Assembly: GCA_030596585.1 (NCBI GenBank)
Contig: JAUVJM010000027.1
Coordinates: forward strand, 1-14,238
Origin: a bacterium
Lineage (GTDB): Bacteria > NPL-UPA2 > JAUVJM01
Direction of reading: 5' to 3'
Length of the DNA stretch: 14,238 nucleotides
Part shown: piece after piece, positions 1-7,361 of the stretch
Layout of the letters: every line of letters starts with the position of its first letter
Position numbering within the stretch: the first letter of the stretch is position 1
Notes under the pieces: generated by a model
Told to the model about the DNA's origin: nothing
The model's database searches: none
What the model saw: the letters and a program-made list of their open reading frames with translations, nothing else
Position numbers and translations under genes: made by a program

Positions 1-394
1 CTATTGCATTATACTTCTCTTCCATCTCCCTTTTTGAGAACCCGAGTATTGACCCGTTAAGATAAATATTCTCCCGCCCGCTCAAATCCCCGTGAAACCC
101 GGCCCCGAGCTCCAGCAGCGTTGCGACAGTGCCCTCTACTCTCACATCACCGGAAGTAGGTTTCACAATTCCGGCTACAACCCCGAGCAAAGTGCTTTTG
201 CCCGAGCCATTCTCTCCTATAACGCCGACAGTCTCGCCCCTTTCCACATTGAAGCTGACGTCCTCAAGAGCGGGAAAAGAAACGAAAGCCCCCCGCCTTT
301 TTATCCAGTCCATTACTGCCCCTTTGAAAGTGGGTTCTTTTCCCCGCTGAATAAGATATTTCTTTGTAACACCCTTGAGTGAAATAACACTCAT
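1..394 (-). CDS. O-antigen/polysaccharide ABC exporter ATPase (Wzt-like), partial
   Basis: This is the ATP-binding subunit of an ABC-2 exporter that moves a lipid-linked polysaccharide across the inner membrane. Only the first 131 codons are in the window and the 3' part lies beyond position 1. The ATG at 394-392 is preceded by AAGGA seven bases upstream. Walker A is GENGSGKST at residues 60-68. After it comes LLELGAGFHGDLSGRENIYL (residues 93-112), the block characteristic of Wzt/TagH-type ATPases that handle polysaccharides. The gene starts 10 bases after the permease stop, so the two are clearly co-translated partners. Walker B, the signature motif and any C-terminal carbohydrate-binding domain are outside the window, so the O-antigen specificity type cannot be judged. 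Family assignment is secure; the exact substrate is inferred from the neighbouring LPS genes. Confidence 0.93.
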   Translation of the reverse strand, partial: MSVISLKGVTKKYLIQRGKEPTFKGAVMDWIKRRGAFVSFPALEDVSFNVERGETVGVIGENGSGKSTLLGVVAGIVKPTSGDVRVEGTVATLLELGAGFHGDLSGRENIYLNGSILGFSKREMEEKYNAI

Positions 395-404
395 ATCACT
401 GTCC

Positions 405-1199
405 TTATAGCTGGTCAATGACCATTGCCTCAACTTTCGTCAAGAAACAGTAGCCCGATACCAATAACACTATTGAGAATACGAGCGGCACGCACACAAA
501 CGCAGGCGGCGGAAACACACCATCATAGAGAACATTTTGATAGCACACAATCAGAGAAGCCATAGGATTAAGAAAATACAGCAGATGCAGTTTAGGAGTC
601 GTAACAACGCGACTGTATGGATAGATAACCGGCGTGAGAAAGAAACCTGCAAATAAGACAACTTGCAGGATGTGCTCCACGTCGCGAAAAAGAACGTTCA
701 GACAGCATAGAAAGAAAGACAAGCCTGCCGCCAGCATAAATCCAATCAACATCAACAGCGGAAGCATGACCAGAGAAAAACCCAGCGGCCTTCCCCATGC
801 AAACAGGAGGATGAAAACAACTACAAGCGAGAGAATAAAATTGACCAGGTTGGTAAGAACGGCTGAAAGCGGAAGAATAATTCTCGGGAAATAAACTTTC
901 TTCACCAAGCTGACATTCCCCACAAAAGCGTTCGCTGAATCGCTGATAGAGCCAGCGAAAAAGTTCCATGCAAAAAGACCGGATACCAGATATGCCGCAT
1001 AATGCTCTATGCCCGCCCCCCGCGCTCCGGCGAAAATACTTGAGAAGACAACCCAGTAAACGAGCGCCATAATAAGGGGATTAAGCAAAGACCACAAAAA
1101 ACCCAGGGAAGAGCTCTTGTACCTGATCTTCAGTTGTCTCAGTACGAGATTTCTTATCAGTTCCCGCCGCCCGAGAAGTTCACTTAATCGGCTAACCAT
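405..1199 (-). CDS. O-antigen/polysaccharide ABC exporter permease (Wzm-like, ABC-2 type)
   Basis: This is the membrane subunit of the polysaccharide exporter paired with the downstream Wzt-like ATPase. It has about six hydrophobic segments. Two family hallmarks are visible: an amphipathic N-terminal region with LKIRYKSSSLGFLWSLLNPL, and NVLFRDVEHILQ followed by FFLTPVIYP in the second half. The length of 264 residues is normal for Wzm. I place the start at the ATG at 1199-1197, which has GGAGG ten bases upstream. An in-frame ATG nine codons earlier (1226) has no ribosome binding site and would lie only about five bases after the predicted transcription start. Its own promoter (1238-1265) makes this the first gene of a new transcription unit. 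The family could also serve teichoic-acid or capsule export, but the LPS context favours O-antigen. Confidence 0.93.
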   Translation of the reverse strand: MVSRLSELLGRRELIRNLVLRQLKIRYKSSSLGFLWSLLNPLIMALVYWVVFSSIFAGARGAGIEHYAAYLVSGLFAWNFFAGSISDSANAFVGNVSLVKKVYFPRIILPLSAVLTNLVNFILSLVVVFILLFAWGRPLGFSLVMLPLLMLIGFMLAAGLSFFLCCLNVLFRDVEHILQVVLFAGFFLTPVIYPYSRVVTTPKLHLLYFLNPMASLIVCYQNVLYDGVFPPPAFVCVPLVFSIVLLVSGYCFLTKVEAMVIDQL

Positions 1200-1237
1200 A
1201 TCTCCGCTGCCTCCGAGTTCCGCCATTATATCATTAG

Positions 1238-1265
1238 ATTATACAGAATTTATACTGCTTTTCAA
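1238..1265 (-). promoter_or_regulatory. Sigma70-type promoter for the wzm-wzt exporter unit
   Basis: On the minus strand, TTGAAA (1265-1260) lies 16 bp upstream of a perfect TATAAT (1243-1238). The predicted start of transcription is near 1231, about 32 bases before the chosen permease ATG. It is seen directly as a consensus match; activity is inferred. Confidence 0.6.
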
Positions 1266-1273
1266 AGAATTAA

Positions 1274-1302
1274 GGGTTGGCAAGCCAACCCCTACACGTA
1301 GG
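1274..1302 (-). terminator. Tandem hairpins between waaC-like gene and exporter; possible terminator
   Basis: Two perfect palindromes abut here: GGGTTGGC-AA-GCCAACCC (1274-1291) and CCTAC-AC-GTAGG (1291-1302). On the minus strand the 8-bp GC-rich stem is followed by TTAATTCTTT, so it could act as a weak intrinsic terminator for the upstream LPS-core unit, just before the next promoter. The T tract is interrupted, so it may instead be a copy of a dispersed intergenic palindrome. Confidence 0.4.
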
Positions 1303-1309
1303 TGCAAGA

Positions 1310-2323
1310 CTAAGCGAGACATGCTGATACCTTTTTCATGACCTCATGGACATCAATGTCATTCATGCAGCTGAGATCGCGGCAACTCCGGTGCCAACAG
1401 CCTGAACATGCCTTACCCGCCGAAACCGCAAAGTTCCCTTCGCCGTAGGGCCCGTTGCGCGCCGGGTCAGTAGGACCGTATAGCCCTATCACCCTCCTGC
1501 CGAGAGCGGCCGCCAGATGCAAGGGTCCCGTATCCGAACTGACGAAAATTTCGCATCTGTCAAGCAAAGCCGTTAGCTGGGGCAAGCTCATATTACCTGC
1601 AAGAACTATCTTTGCCCTGCAGGTTCCTTTCAACTCAGCGCCGAGAGCTTCTTCGCCGGGTCCGGTGCTGACGACAACAGCTGTATCGGGGAACCTCTCT
1701 GTGATCTCCTCAGCAAGAGAAGCGTATCTTCTCAATGGCCACTTTTTAGTGACCCAGGTTACTCCCGGATGTAGTATCGCCAGGCGCTTTTCATGAATAT
1801 TCTCTGATATCAGAAAGCTTTCTACCTGCTCTCTTGCCAAAGCGGACACCGGAATCCTGAACGATACGTTTTCCGCTCCTGCTCCCACAGCCCTGGCAAA
1901 AGACAGGTTCCGTTCTATTATATGAGCACCGTCTTCAACAATTTTCCAGTTAGTGAAAAAGGTACTCGCCGTCTCTATCCGGGAACTTCCCCGCCCAAAC
2001 CCCATCCTGCGGGAGCACCCGCTCAAGAAGACAATGGCACTTCCCTTGAGATTGCCCTGCAGATCCATAAGGACGTCATATGTCCTGTTCCTCAGTCTCC
2101 TGATAACCCTGACGAAAGAGCGAAAGGTGCAAACAGCAGATTTGCCTCTATCAAAAGCAATTACCTCATCAACCGCAGGATGTCCATCAAGCAGACTGGA
2201 AAATTTCCTCTCAACGACCCAGTCCACACAGACGTGAGGCAAATCGTCCCGCAGTGCGTTTACCAGAGGCAGAGTGTGGATAATATCTCCAAGAGAACCG
2301 AGCTTTATTATGAGAATTTTCAA
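1310..2323 (-). CDS. Glycosyltransferase family 9, heptosyltransferase I (WaaC-like)
   Basis: This enzyme probably transfers a heptose from an ADP-heptose donor to the Kdo-lipid A acceptor at the inner face of the inner membrane. Its 337 residues match the GT9 family. The N-terminal domain opens with KILIIKLGSLGDIIHTLP and carries WVVE (residues 35-38), both typical of WaaC. The C-terminal nucleotide-sugar domain has HPGVTWVTKKWP (185-196) and SSDTGPLHLAAA (262-273), followed by a Cys-rich tail (C306, C309, C314, C319). The start is TTG at 2323-2321; I see no better start because conserved sequence begins at once. GAGG eight bases upstream lies inside the dispersed 16-bp repeat, so a repeat appears to supply the ribosome binding site. 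It is separated from the O-antigen ligase gene by a hairpin island. WaaC rather than another GT9 activity is inferred from similarity. Confidence 0.9.
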   Translation of the reverse strand: MKILIIKLGSLGDIIHTLPLVNALRDDLPHVCVDWVVERKFSSLLDGHPAVDEVIAFDRGKSAVCTFRSFVRVIRRLRNRTYDVLMDLQGNLKGSAIVFLSGCSRRMGFGRGSSRIETASTFFTNWKIVEDGAHIIERNLSFARAVGAGAENVSFRIPVSALAREQVESFLISENIHEKRLAILHPGVTWVTKKWPLRRYASLAEEITERFPDTAVVVSTGPGEEALGAELKGTCRAKIVLAGNMSLPQLTALLDRCEIFVSSDTGPLHLAAALGRRVIGLYGPTDPARNGPYGEGNFAVSAGKACSGCWHRSCRDLSCMNDIDVHEVMKKVSACLA

Positions 2324-2324
2324 A

Positions 2325-2452
2325 CTTCAGACCTCAGACTATAGACAATAAGCTAACGCAGGCTAAAGCCTGCGGCTACCCGGTAGTCGCACCCTTTAGG
2401 GTACGTGCCTCTCCGTCCCGAAAGCATTCGGGACGGCTTCAGACCTCAGACT
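2325..2452. repeat. Hairpin island flanked by perfect 16-bp direct repeats
   Basis: CTTCAGACCTCAGACT occurs at 2325-2340 and again at 2437-2452 in the same orientation. The 96 bp between them hold four perfect palindromes: CGCAGGCT-AA-AGCCTGCG (2357-2374), CTACC-C-GGTAG (2376-2386), ACCCT-TT-AGGGT (2391-2402) and CCGTCCCGAA-AGCA-TTCGGGACGG (2413-2436). The last stem ends exactly at the border of the right repeat. The left repeat contains the GAGG used by the GT9 gene, and the right repeat contains the stop codon of the ligase gene. No protein or mobile-element terminus is recognisable. Confidence 0.8.
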
Positions 2453-3663
2453 TCAGATTTCAGACCTTGGTGCTTTGTTTTTGCTTTTGGTCTGATGTCT
2501 GTTAACTGTGGTCTGTCTTCTGTTGTCTGTCTTTGAAGCAGCGTTAATCCCATCAGGAAATAGATTATCATCACGACTTCTGAATCTCCAAAATTGAACT
2601 CAACAATGCCGTTTATCAGAAAACCGATAAACGCGGAGAAAATCCCGAGTGCCAGCGCTTTCTCGTAAGGATTCTCATCTCCGATCCTGCGAAAGGTACC
2701 GTGTGATACCCTGATGAAAACGACCATCCACCACACAAATGCCGCAAGTCCCAGAGGACCCATCTCCGCAAATATCTGCGGGCAGGTGCTATGGAGATGA
2801 TCGCGCCCCCTTTCAATCTCAGGGTTATAGCGATACATGACACTGCCGACATTGTCTATTCCAACCCCCATGGGATGGTCTCTCATTATTGCAGGGAGAG
2901 TTTCCCACATGGCAACCCTCCCGCCGCGAAGCGGCGAAAATTCATCCCTGAGATCCAGGAGCCGCTCTCTCGCCGGTTGGTAGAGGAATGAAATTGCTAT
3001 TGATAGAACGACTACTACCGGAATAATCTTCCGGGATTTGACACATCCCTGAATAATCAGGACTAAAATCAATGCTACCCACGAGCCGCGTTTGAAATTG
3101 AGAACCTCGGCGAGAACCATGATCAGGAGGGGAAGAAGCAGCAGCATTCTTGCCCTTCTCCCTTTCTGATAAAGCAGGAAGGCTACGGTGATTCCGATGA
3201 CAATCAATAGCTGCCCCGCCTCACTCATGCTCCCGGCTTGCACCGGATCCAGGCCGGAGGCAACCATTGACAAGCGGTCAATGACCGTGAAAACCGACAG
3301 AACAGAAGCGCCGCTTATGAGACTCCACACGAGTATTTTCCCTTTACCGGACTCGCTTACACTGTTGGAAAGAAGATATATGATGAGAATGAGACCATAA
3401 GTCCTGAATCCAATCAGACTATTTCTGACATCCACGCCCCAGAACGAACTCAGAAAAGCAACCGCCACGAAGGACAGAATAGGAAAGTCAAGCGGTGTTC
3501 TTCGCCAGTGAAGCTTCCTCTCGAAAGCAACCTTTACTCCCCACCCCACCAGGCCGAGAACAAACAGCCCTTCCGAAACCGCTATCGAGAGCGGTACCGT
3601 GAATACGAACAGCAGCAGACATCCGTATATGAAATGGTCACAATATCGGACTAATCTTTTCAT
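2446..3663 (-). CDS. O-antigen ligase / polymerase family membrane protein (WaaL-like)
   Basis: This is a polytopic inner-membrane protein of 405 residues from the O-antigen ligase/Wzy superfamily (PF04932). Such proteins join O-polysaccharide from undecaprenyl diphosphate to the lipid A core on the periplasmic side, or polymerise O-units. About ten to twelve hydrophobic segments surround a periplasmic loop. Visible marks are KRGSWVAL in mid-protein and the loop sequence RDHLHSTCPQIFAEMGPLG, which resembles the conserved H-x-H-N/S-x-x-x-x-x-x-x-E-x-G pattern. The ATG at 3663 follows AAGG nine bases upstream and overlaps the preceding GT2 gene by 26 bp; a GTG immediately before it is an alternative. 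The last ~27 residues are hydrophilic and encoded by degenerate GTCTG repeats, so they look non-conserved. Ligase is favoured over polymerase because an ABC-type exporter, which needs no Wzy, lies next door. Confidence 0.85.
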   Translation of the reverse strand: MKRLVRYCDHFIYGCLLLFVFTVPLSIAVSEGLFVLGLVGWGVKVAFERKLHWRRTPLDFPILSFVAVAFLSSFWGVDVRNSLIGFRTYGLILIIYLLSNSVSESGKGKILVWSLISGASVLSVFTVIDRLSMVASGLDPVQAGSMSEAGQLLIVIGITVAFLLYQKGRRARMLLLLPLLIMVLAEVLNFKRGSWVALILVLIIQGCVKSRKIIPVVVVLSIAISFLYQPARERLLDLRDEFSPLRGGRVAMWETLPAIMRDHPMGVGIDNVGSVMYRYNPEIERGRDHLHSTCPQIFAEMGPLGLAAFVWWMVVFIRVSHGTFRRIGDENPYEKALALGIFSAFIGFLINGIVEFNFGDSEVVMIIYFLMGLTLLQRQTTEDRPQLTDIRPKAKTKHQGLKSEV

Positions 3664-4441
3664 CACTTGAACGCCTTGAAACCTTTCTCAGTTCCCACAA
3701 TTTGGAATACTTCAGGAAAACGGAGAAGGAAGAAACCACCGCAATTATGAATCCGGCAATACCGTCTCTGAACCCGCCTCTCAGAATGTATCCGGTGATA
3801 AATCTCGCCGGCGGGCGCAGGAGAATTTGCACGATATGGAATATCCTGCCCCGTTTCACCATTTCCTTGGAAGAGATGGAAGAAAAATTGTTCAACTGGG
3901 CTACCTGGGCAAAAATATCTTTGTAGGTGAAATGCCAGAGGTCTTCTTTCAGATACTTCACACGCCCTTTCCCAACAAACTCTACCCTGTCGTGCGGTTC
4001 TTCCCCCCCTATCCGCGCCTTCGATTTCCTAAAAAGGCGCAGTTTGTACTCAGGATACCATTCACCATGACTGATCCAGCGGCCCAGATAATAGACCCGT
4101 CTCGGAAAATAGAAACCGTCCCAATCCTTCCTATCCTCCGACAGCTCCCTCTTCACTTCTTCAATCAACCCGGGCGACAACCTCTCATCTGCATCAATCA
4201 GCAAGACCCACTCATGGTGCGCGCAGCTCAAAGCAAAAGTCTTCTGGTCAATCTGCCCCTTCCACGACCGCTGGATTACCTTATCCGTGAATTCTTTGCA
4301 TATCTCAACCGTTTTGTCATCACTCAATGAATCCACAACGATGATTTCGTCAGCCAAGGCAACAGACTCAAGACACCGGCGAATATTCTCTTCCTCGTCG
4401 TATGTGATGATACATACTGATACGGGAATTTTGTCAGGCAT
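3638..4441 (-). CDS. LPS core glycosyltransferase family 2 (WaaE/KdtX-like)
   Basis: This is a GT-A fold glycosyltransferase that adds a sugar, probably glucose or another hexose, to the LPS inner core at the cytoplasmic face. It has 267 residues. The N-terminus VSVCIITYDEEENIRRCLES is the usual GT2 nucleotide-binding strand. The metal-binding motif is DADE at residues 83-86, and EEPHDRV (147-153) is typical of the WaaE group. The C-terminus has an amphipathic or hydrophobic stretch (about 220-255) that probably attaches to the membrane. The ATG at 4441 overlaps the upstream waaF stop by eight bases (ATGCCTGA), with GGAGG twelve bases upstream, indicating coupled translation. A longer start at 4474 is possible but would lie inside waaF and add eleven unconserved residues. 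Exact donor sugar is unknown. Confidence 0.88.
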   Translation of the reverse strand: MPDKIPVSVCIITYDEEENIRRCLESVALADEIIVVDSLSDDKTVEICKEFTDKVIQRSWKGQIDQKTFALSCAHHEWVLLIDADERLSPGLIEEVKRELSEDRKDWDGFYFPRRVYYLGRWISHGEWYPEYKLRLFRKSKARIGGEEPHDRVEFVGKGRVKYLKEDLWHFTYKDIFAQVAQLNNFSSISSKEMVKRGRIFHIVQILLRPPARFITGYILRGGFRDGIAGFIIAVVSSFSVFLKYSKLWELRKVSRRSSDEKISPIL

Positions 4442-5444
4442 TTTCCAGCTCTTCCTCCGCCGCAAGGAGCACATCTCCCACTTTTATCTCCCGCAGACAT
4501 TTATAATCTCCACGGGGACATCTTCTCGCAAAACAGGGACTGCAATCAAGCCCTTTATAGATGACTCTGCGCCCGCTACCCCGGGGTCCAGTACGGCCGG
4601 GGTCCGTCGAACCAAACACGGCGACCAGAGACGTCTCTACCGCCGCCCCCACGTGCATAACTCCGCTGTCATTACTGACAAGAAGCCTGCACACACTAAG
4701 CAATGCTCCGAGCTGACGTAAGTTCGTCCTGCCCACAAGATTGAGAGGTCTCTCCCTCATACTATCACAGATTTGGGATGCAATTCCCTTCTCCGCACCG
4801 ACACCGAAGAGTAAAATCCGCACTGAATACTTCCTGATCAGCTCGTCTGCCAGCCCCGCAAAGTATTCCGGAGGCCACCTTTTCGCAGGCCCGAAAGCTG
4901 CCCCAGCACCGATTCCCACCAATACATCATCAGCGGAAACACCGCTTTCTCTAAGAAGCGTCTTAGCTTCACTCTTCTCCTCTTCACTTACCGCCCACAC
5001 AAGTTCACTCTGCCCGATATCATTCCTGATGAGATTGAGATAATAGTCCACCTGATGGCTCCCAAGCAGTTCCTCCGTAACCTCAACAGCATCTGTCAGC
5101 AGAAATCCTCTTCCGTCCCTGCGATAGCCCGAGATTCTCGGCACGCCTGAGAGACGGAAAAAAAGGGCTGAAGAAAACGAATTGGGGAAAAGAATCCCGA
5201 GGTCGTATTTCTTCTTCCTCAACTCCATGGCTTTCAGCCAGTAGGATAAACCTTTCCTCCCCGGCAGTGTAACTATCTCATCAACACAAGGGTTATGAAG
5301 AAAAACCTCACTCACTCTTCTCACAGCAAGGACAGAGATTATGGCCGAAGGATTTGCATTCTTCAGCGCCGTCAATGCCGGCGTGCAGAGAACGGCATCC
5401 CCTACCCAGTTAGGCACCCTTACTATTATGTGTGATTTGAGCAT
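4434..5444 (-). CDS. waaF: ADP-heptose:LPS heptosyltransferase II (WaaF)
   Basis: WaaF is a GT9 enzyme that adds the second L-glycero-D-manno-heptose to the inner core. The 336-residue protein starts HIIVRVPNWVGDAVLCTPAL, the classic WaaF N-terminus. It carries GAGAAFGPAKRWPP (179-192), a block diagnostic of WaaF, and SNDSGVMHVGAA (257-268) plus FGSTDPGRTGP in the donor-binding domain. A C-terminal Cys pattern (CxxC..C....C) resembles family members. I chose the ATG at 5444 because homology starts there. The frame stays open to a TTG at 5522, and those 26 extra codons are encoded by a palindromic repeat (5454-5507), so an N-terminal extension cannot be excluded. No strong ribosome binding site is visible for either start. 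It lies downstream of msbA and its end overlaps the GT2 gene. Confidence 0.92.
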   Translation of the reverse strand: MLKSHIIVRVPNWVGDAVLCTPALTALKNANPSAIISVLAVRRVSEVFLHNPCVDEIVTLPGRKGLSYWLKAMELRKKKYDLGILFPNSFSSALFFRLSGVPRISGYRRDGRGFLLTDAVEVTEELLGSHQVDYYLNLIRNDIGQSELVWAVSEEEKSEAKTLLRESGVSADDVLVGIGAGAAFGPAKRWPPEYFAGLADELIRKYSVRILLFGVGAEKGIASQICDSMRERPLNLVGRTNLRQLGALLSVCRLLVSNDSGVMHVGAAVETSLVAVFGSTDPGRTGPRGSGRRVIYKGLDCSPCFARRCPRGDYKCLREIKVGDVLLAAEEELENA

Positions 5445-5453
5445 TGGACCATA

Positions 5454-5507
5454 GTAGTTGCAAAGTTCACTTTGCCTCTCCGAAGGCTTTCGGAGCTCTG
5501 CAACTAC
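5454..5507. repeat. Cloverleaf-like palindromic element upstream of waaF
   Basis: An outer pair GTAGTT(GCA)/(TGC)AACTAC (5454-5462 and 5499-5507) encloses two perfect hairpins: GCAAAGT-TC-ACTTTGC (5460-5475) and CTCCGAA-GGCT-TTCGGAG (5478-5495). The outer and first inner stems compete for three bases. The right half, AGCTCTGCAACTACAAT (5494-5510), recurs at 9015-9031. The element sits immediately before the waaF ATG, where it would fold in the mRNA, and it reads through in frame with waaF. Confidence 0.75.
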
Positions 5508-5555
5508 AATCACTTCCGACAACTTAATAGACCAGAGACCTAACAGGCTTTTCCT

Positions 5556-5573
5556 AAATCTGAAGTCTCAGGT
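5556..5573. repeat. Inverted copy of the junction repeat at the msbA stop codon
   Basis: The minus-strand sequence ACCTGAGACTTCAGATTT matches plus-strand 2443-2460 at 17 of 18 bases, so this copy is inverted relative to the others. Its TGA is the stop codon of msbA. The single mismatch (G for C) is what creates the stop. Confidence 0.6.
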
Positions 5574-7346
5574 CCTGCTCCTGAACTGTAAATCGTACAG
5601 CCGCTTATAAATCCCTTCTTTTTTCATCAATTCTTCATGGATGCCGGATTCCACAATTCTGCCTTTGTCGAGAACAATAATCCGGTGTGCGTGTTTTATA
5701 GTGGAAAGCCTGTGCGCGATTACAAATACCGTCCTATCCTTCATAAGGTTGTTAACCGCTTCCTGAACCAGCATCTCGGATTCAGAATCAAGGGAGGAAG
5801 TAGCCTCGTCAAGTATCAGAACCGCAGGGTTCTTCAATATAGCCCTGGCAATTGCAATCCTCTGACGCTCGCCCCCGGAGACAAGCTCACCCCTATCTCC
5901 GACGACCGTCTCATATCCGCTCGGCAGATTTTCAATAAAGCCGTGGGCATTTGCGGCGCGTGCCGATTCAATTACTTCTTCTTCCGAAATGCCGCTATTC
6001 CCATAACGTATGTTATTCAGGACGGTATCATTGAATAGAATCACTTCCTGGGTAACTACGCCGATCTGCTTCCGCAGAGACTTAATCGTGACGTCCCTTA
6101 TGTCCTTCCCATCGAAAGTTATCGAACCGGAGAGGCAATCATAGAACCGCGGGATGAGATTCACGAGAGTTGTTTTTCCGACACCACTCGTTCCCACAAT
6201 GGCTATAATTTCTCCCACCCCGGCCCTGAGATTCACATCGGCAAGCAGCCTTTTCCCGCCTGAATACGAAAAAGATACATCGTTGAACCTTATCTCCCGT
6301 TCTAACCCGGGGAGAGATTCAGCACCTTCACATTCCTTGACCTCGGACTCGATATCAAGTATTTCAAGAATTTTTGCTGAAGCCGCTCTCGCCTGCTGCA
6401 TCATGTTGTTGGCTCTGGCCAGGTTTTTGCACGGCGCATAGAGGGAAAAAACCGCTCCCAGAAAAGCAACAAAGTCGCCCGCTGTCATTGCCTTTTCCGA
6501 ACCGGGCACAACCGCATACCCGGCATAGAGTATTATAATTGCTATCCCAACCGCACCCAAGAATTCCATCACAGGTGATGAAACAAGATAAACCCGCGCC
6601 GACCTCATTATCGTGTTGAAAAACATCCCCGTTTTTTTAGAGAACCTCTCCCTTTCATACTCCTCCATACCAAAAGCCTGGACAACCCTCATCCCCGACA
6701 GGGTTTCCTGAAGTACGGATGTAATATCGGCAATTCTCGACTGTGACTCGCCGGTAATCTTCTTTACCCTCTCACCAAACTTCTTAATCAGAACGGCAAC
6801 CGGCGGAAAAATCACCAGAGAAATAATCGCCAGTCCCGGATTGAGATAGAAAATAAGAAAGAGAAACACGACGATAGTCACAGGCTCGCGCATAATACTC
6901 GCAAGGGATTCCGCTATAGACAACTGGATAACGTTGAGATCGTTCGTAAACCTTGATATCAGCTCGCCCGTCTTGCGCCGGGTAAAAAAGCCGGGGCTGA
7001 GTTCCGTAACCTTCCGATACAAGTCATTCCGGAGGTCGTTTATAACCTTGTATGCAGTGAAACGCATGAGATAAGTCTGCCCGTATCCGGCAATCCCCTT
7101 AAGAAATACAATGGCGACGACAAAAGCAGCAAGAGCCTTAACCAGAACGGTTCTCTTGAGAGTCAGACAATAATCCGATAACGGAACTTCAAGAGTAACA
7201 ATCTCATCCGCAGTGAATATCTTGTCAATCAGCAGCTTGAGCATCCATATTGAGATAGCGGAAAAAAGCGCAAAGAAGAGCATACAGACAAAAGCTGCCG
7301 CCATGCGCCACTTATATGCACTCATGTAATGGAACAACCACTTCAT
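5568..7346 (-). CDS. msbA: Lipid A export ABC transporter, permease/ATPase fusion (MsbA)
   Basis: MsbA is a homodimeric half-transporter that flips lipid A-core across the inner membrane before further assembly. The 592-residue protein has an N-terminal six-helix ABC transmembrane domain (about 1-320) with the intracellular loop FFTRRKTGELISRFTND, and a C-terminal ATPase domain. Walker A is GTSGVGKTT (385-393), the signature is VSGGERQRIAIARA (about 489-502, VSGGE instead of LSGGQ), Walker B is AVLILDEATSSLD, and the switch is IAHRLSTIK. I start at the ATG at 7346. A longer frame to 7397 exists, but its 17 codons overlap the acyltransferase gene and include the dispersed repeat. That repeat supplies GAGG six bases before the ATG. 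Context after an LpxL-type gene and before waaF supports lipid A rather than drug export. Confidence 0.93.
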   Translation of the reverse strand: MKWLFHYMSAYKWRMAAAFVCMLFFALFSAISIWMLKLLIDKIFTADEIVTLEVPLSDYCLTLKRTVLVKALAAFVVAIVFLKGIAGYGQTYLMRFTAYKVINDLRNDLYRKVTELSPGFFTRRKTGELISRFTNDLNVIQLSIAESLASIMREPVTIVVFLFLIFYLNPGLAIISLVIFPPVAVLIKKFGERVKKITGESQSRIADITSVLQETLSGMRVVQAFGMEEYERERFSKKTGMFFNTIMRSARVYLVSSPVMEFLGAVGIAIIILYAGYAVVPGSEKAMTAGDFVAFLGAVFSLYAPCKNLARANNMMQQARAASAKILEILDIESEVKECEGAESLPGLEREIRFNDVSFSYSGGKRLLADVNLRAGVGEIIAIVGTSGVGKTTLVNLIPRFYDCLSGSITFDGKDIRDVTIKSLRKQIGVVTQEVILFNDTVLNNIRYGNSGISEEEVIESARAANAHGFIENLPSGYETVVGDRGELVSGGERQRIAIARAILKNPAVLILDEATSSLDSESEMLVQEAVNNLMKDRTVFVIAHRLSTIKHAHRIIVLDKGRIVESGIHEELMKKEGIYKRLYDLQFRSRT

Positions 7347-7361
7347 TTCAGACCTCAGACT
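7346..7361. repeat. Junction repeat carrying acyltransferase stop and msbA ribosome binding site
   Basis: TTTCAGACCTCAGACT matches the 16-bp repeats at 2325 and 2437 at 15 of 16 bases. On the minus strand it reads GTC-TGA-GGTCTGAA-ATG. The TGA ends the acyltransferase, GAGG overlapping that stop is the ribosome binding site, and the ATG starts msbA eight bases after the stop. Confidence 0.8.

Noticed and set aside
2341..2436. Insertion-sequence remnant or MITE with terminal inverted repeats
   Set aside because: The two ends are not inverted repeats of one another and no transposase fragment is present. Only the direct flanking repeats support insertion, so it is kept as a palindromic island.
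2461..2535. Possible CRISPR-like array in the GTCTG repeats
   Set aside because: Units are five to eight bases with irregular spacing and no unique spacers of constant length.
3827..4330. Plus-strand open frame of 167 codons
   Set aside because: It is antisense to the GT2 gene with its DADE motif. No recognisable domain or start signal.
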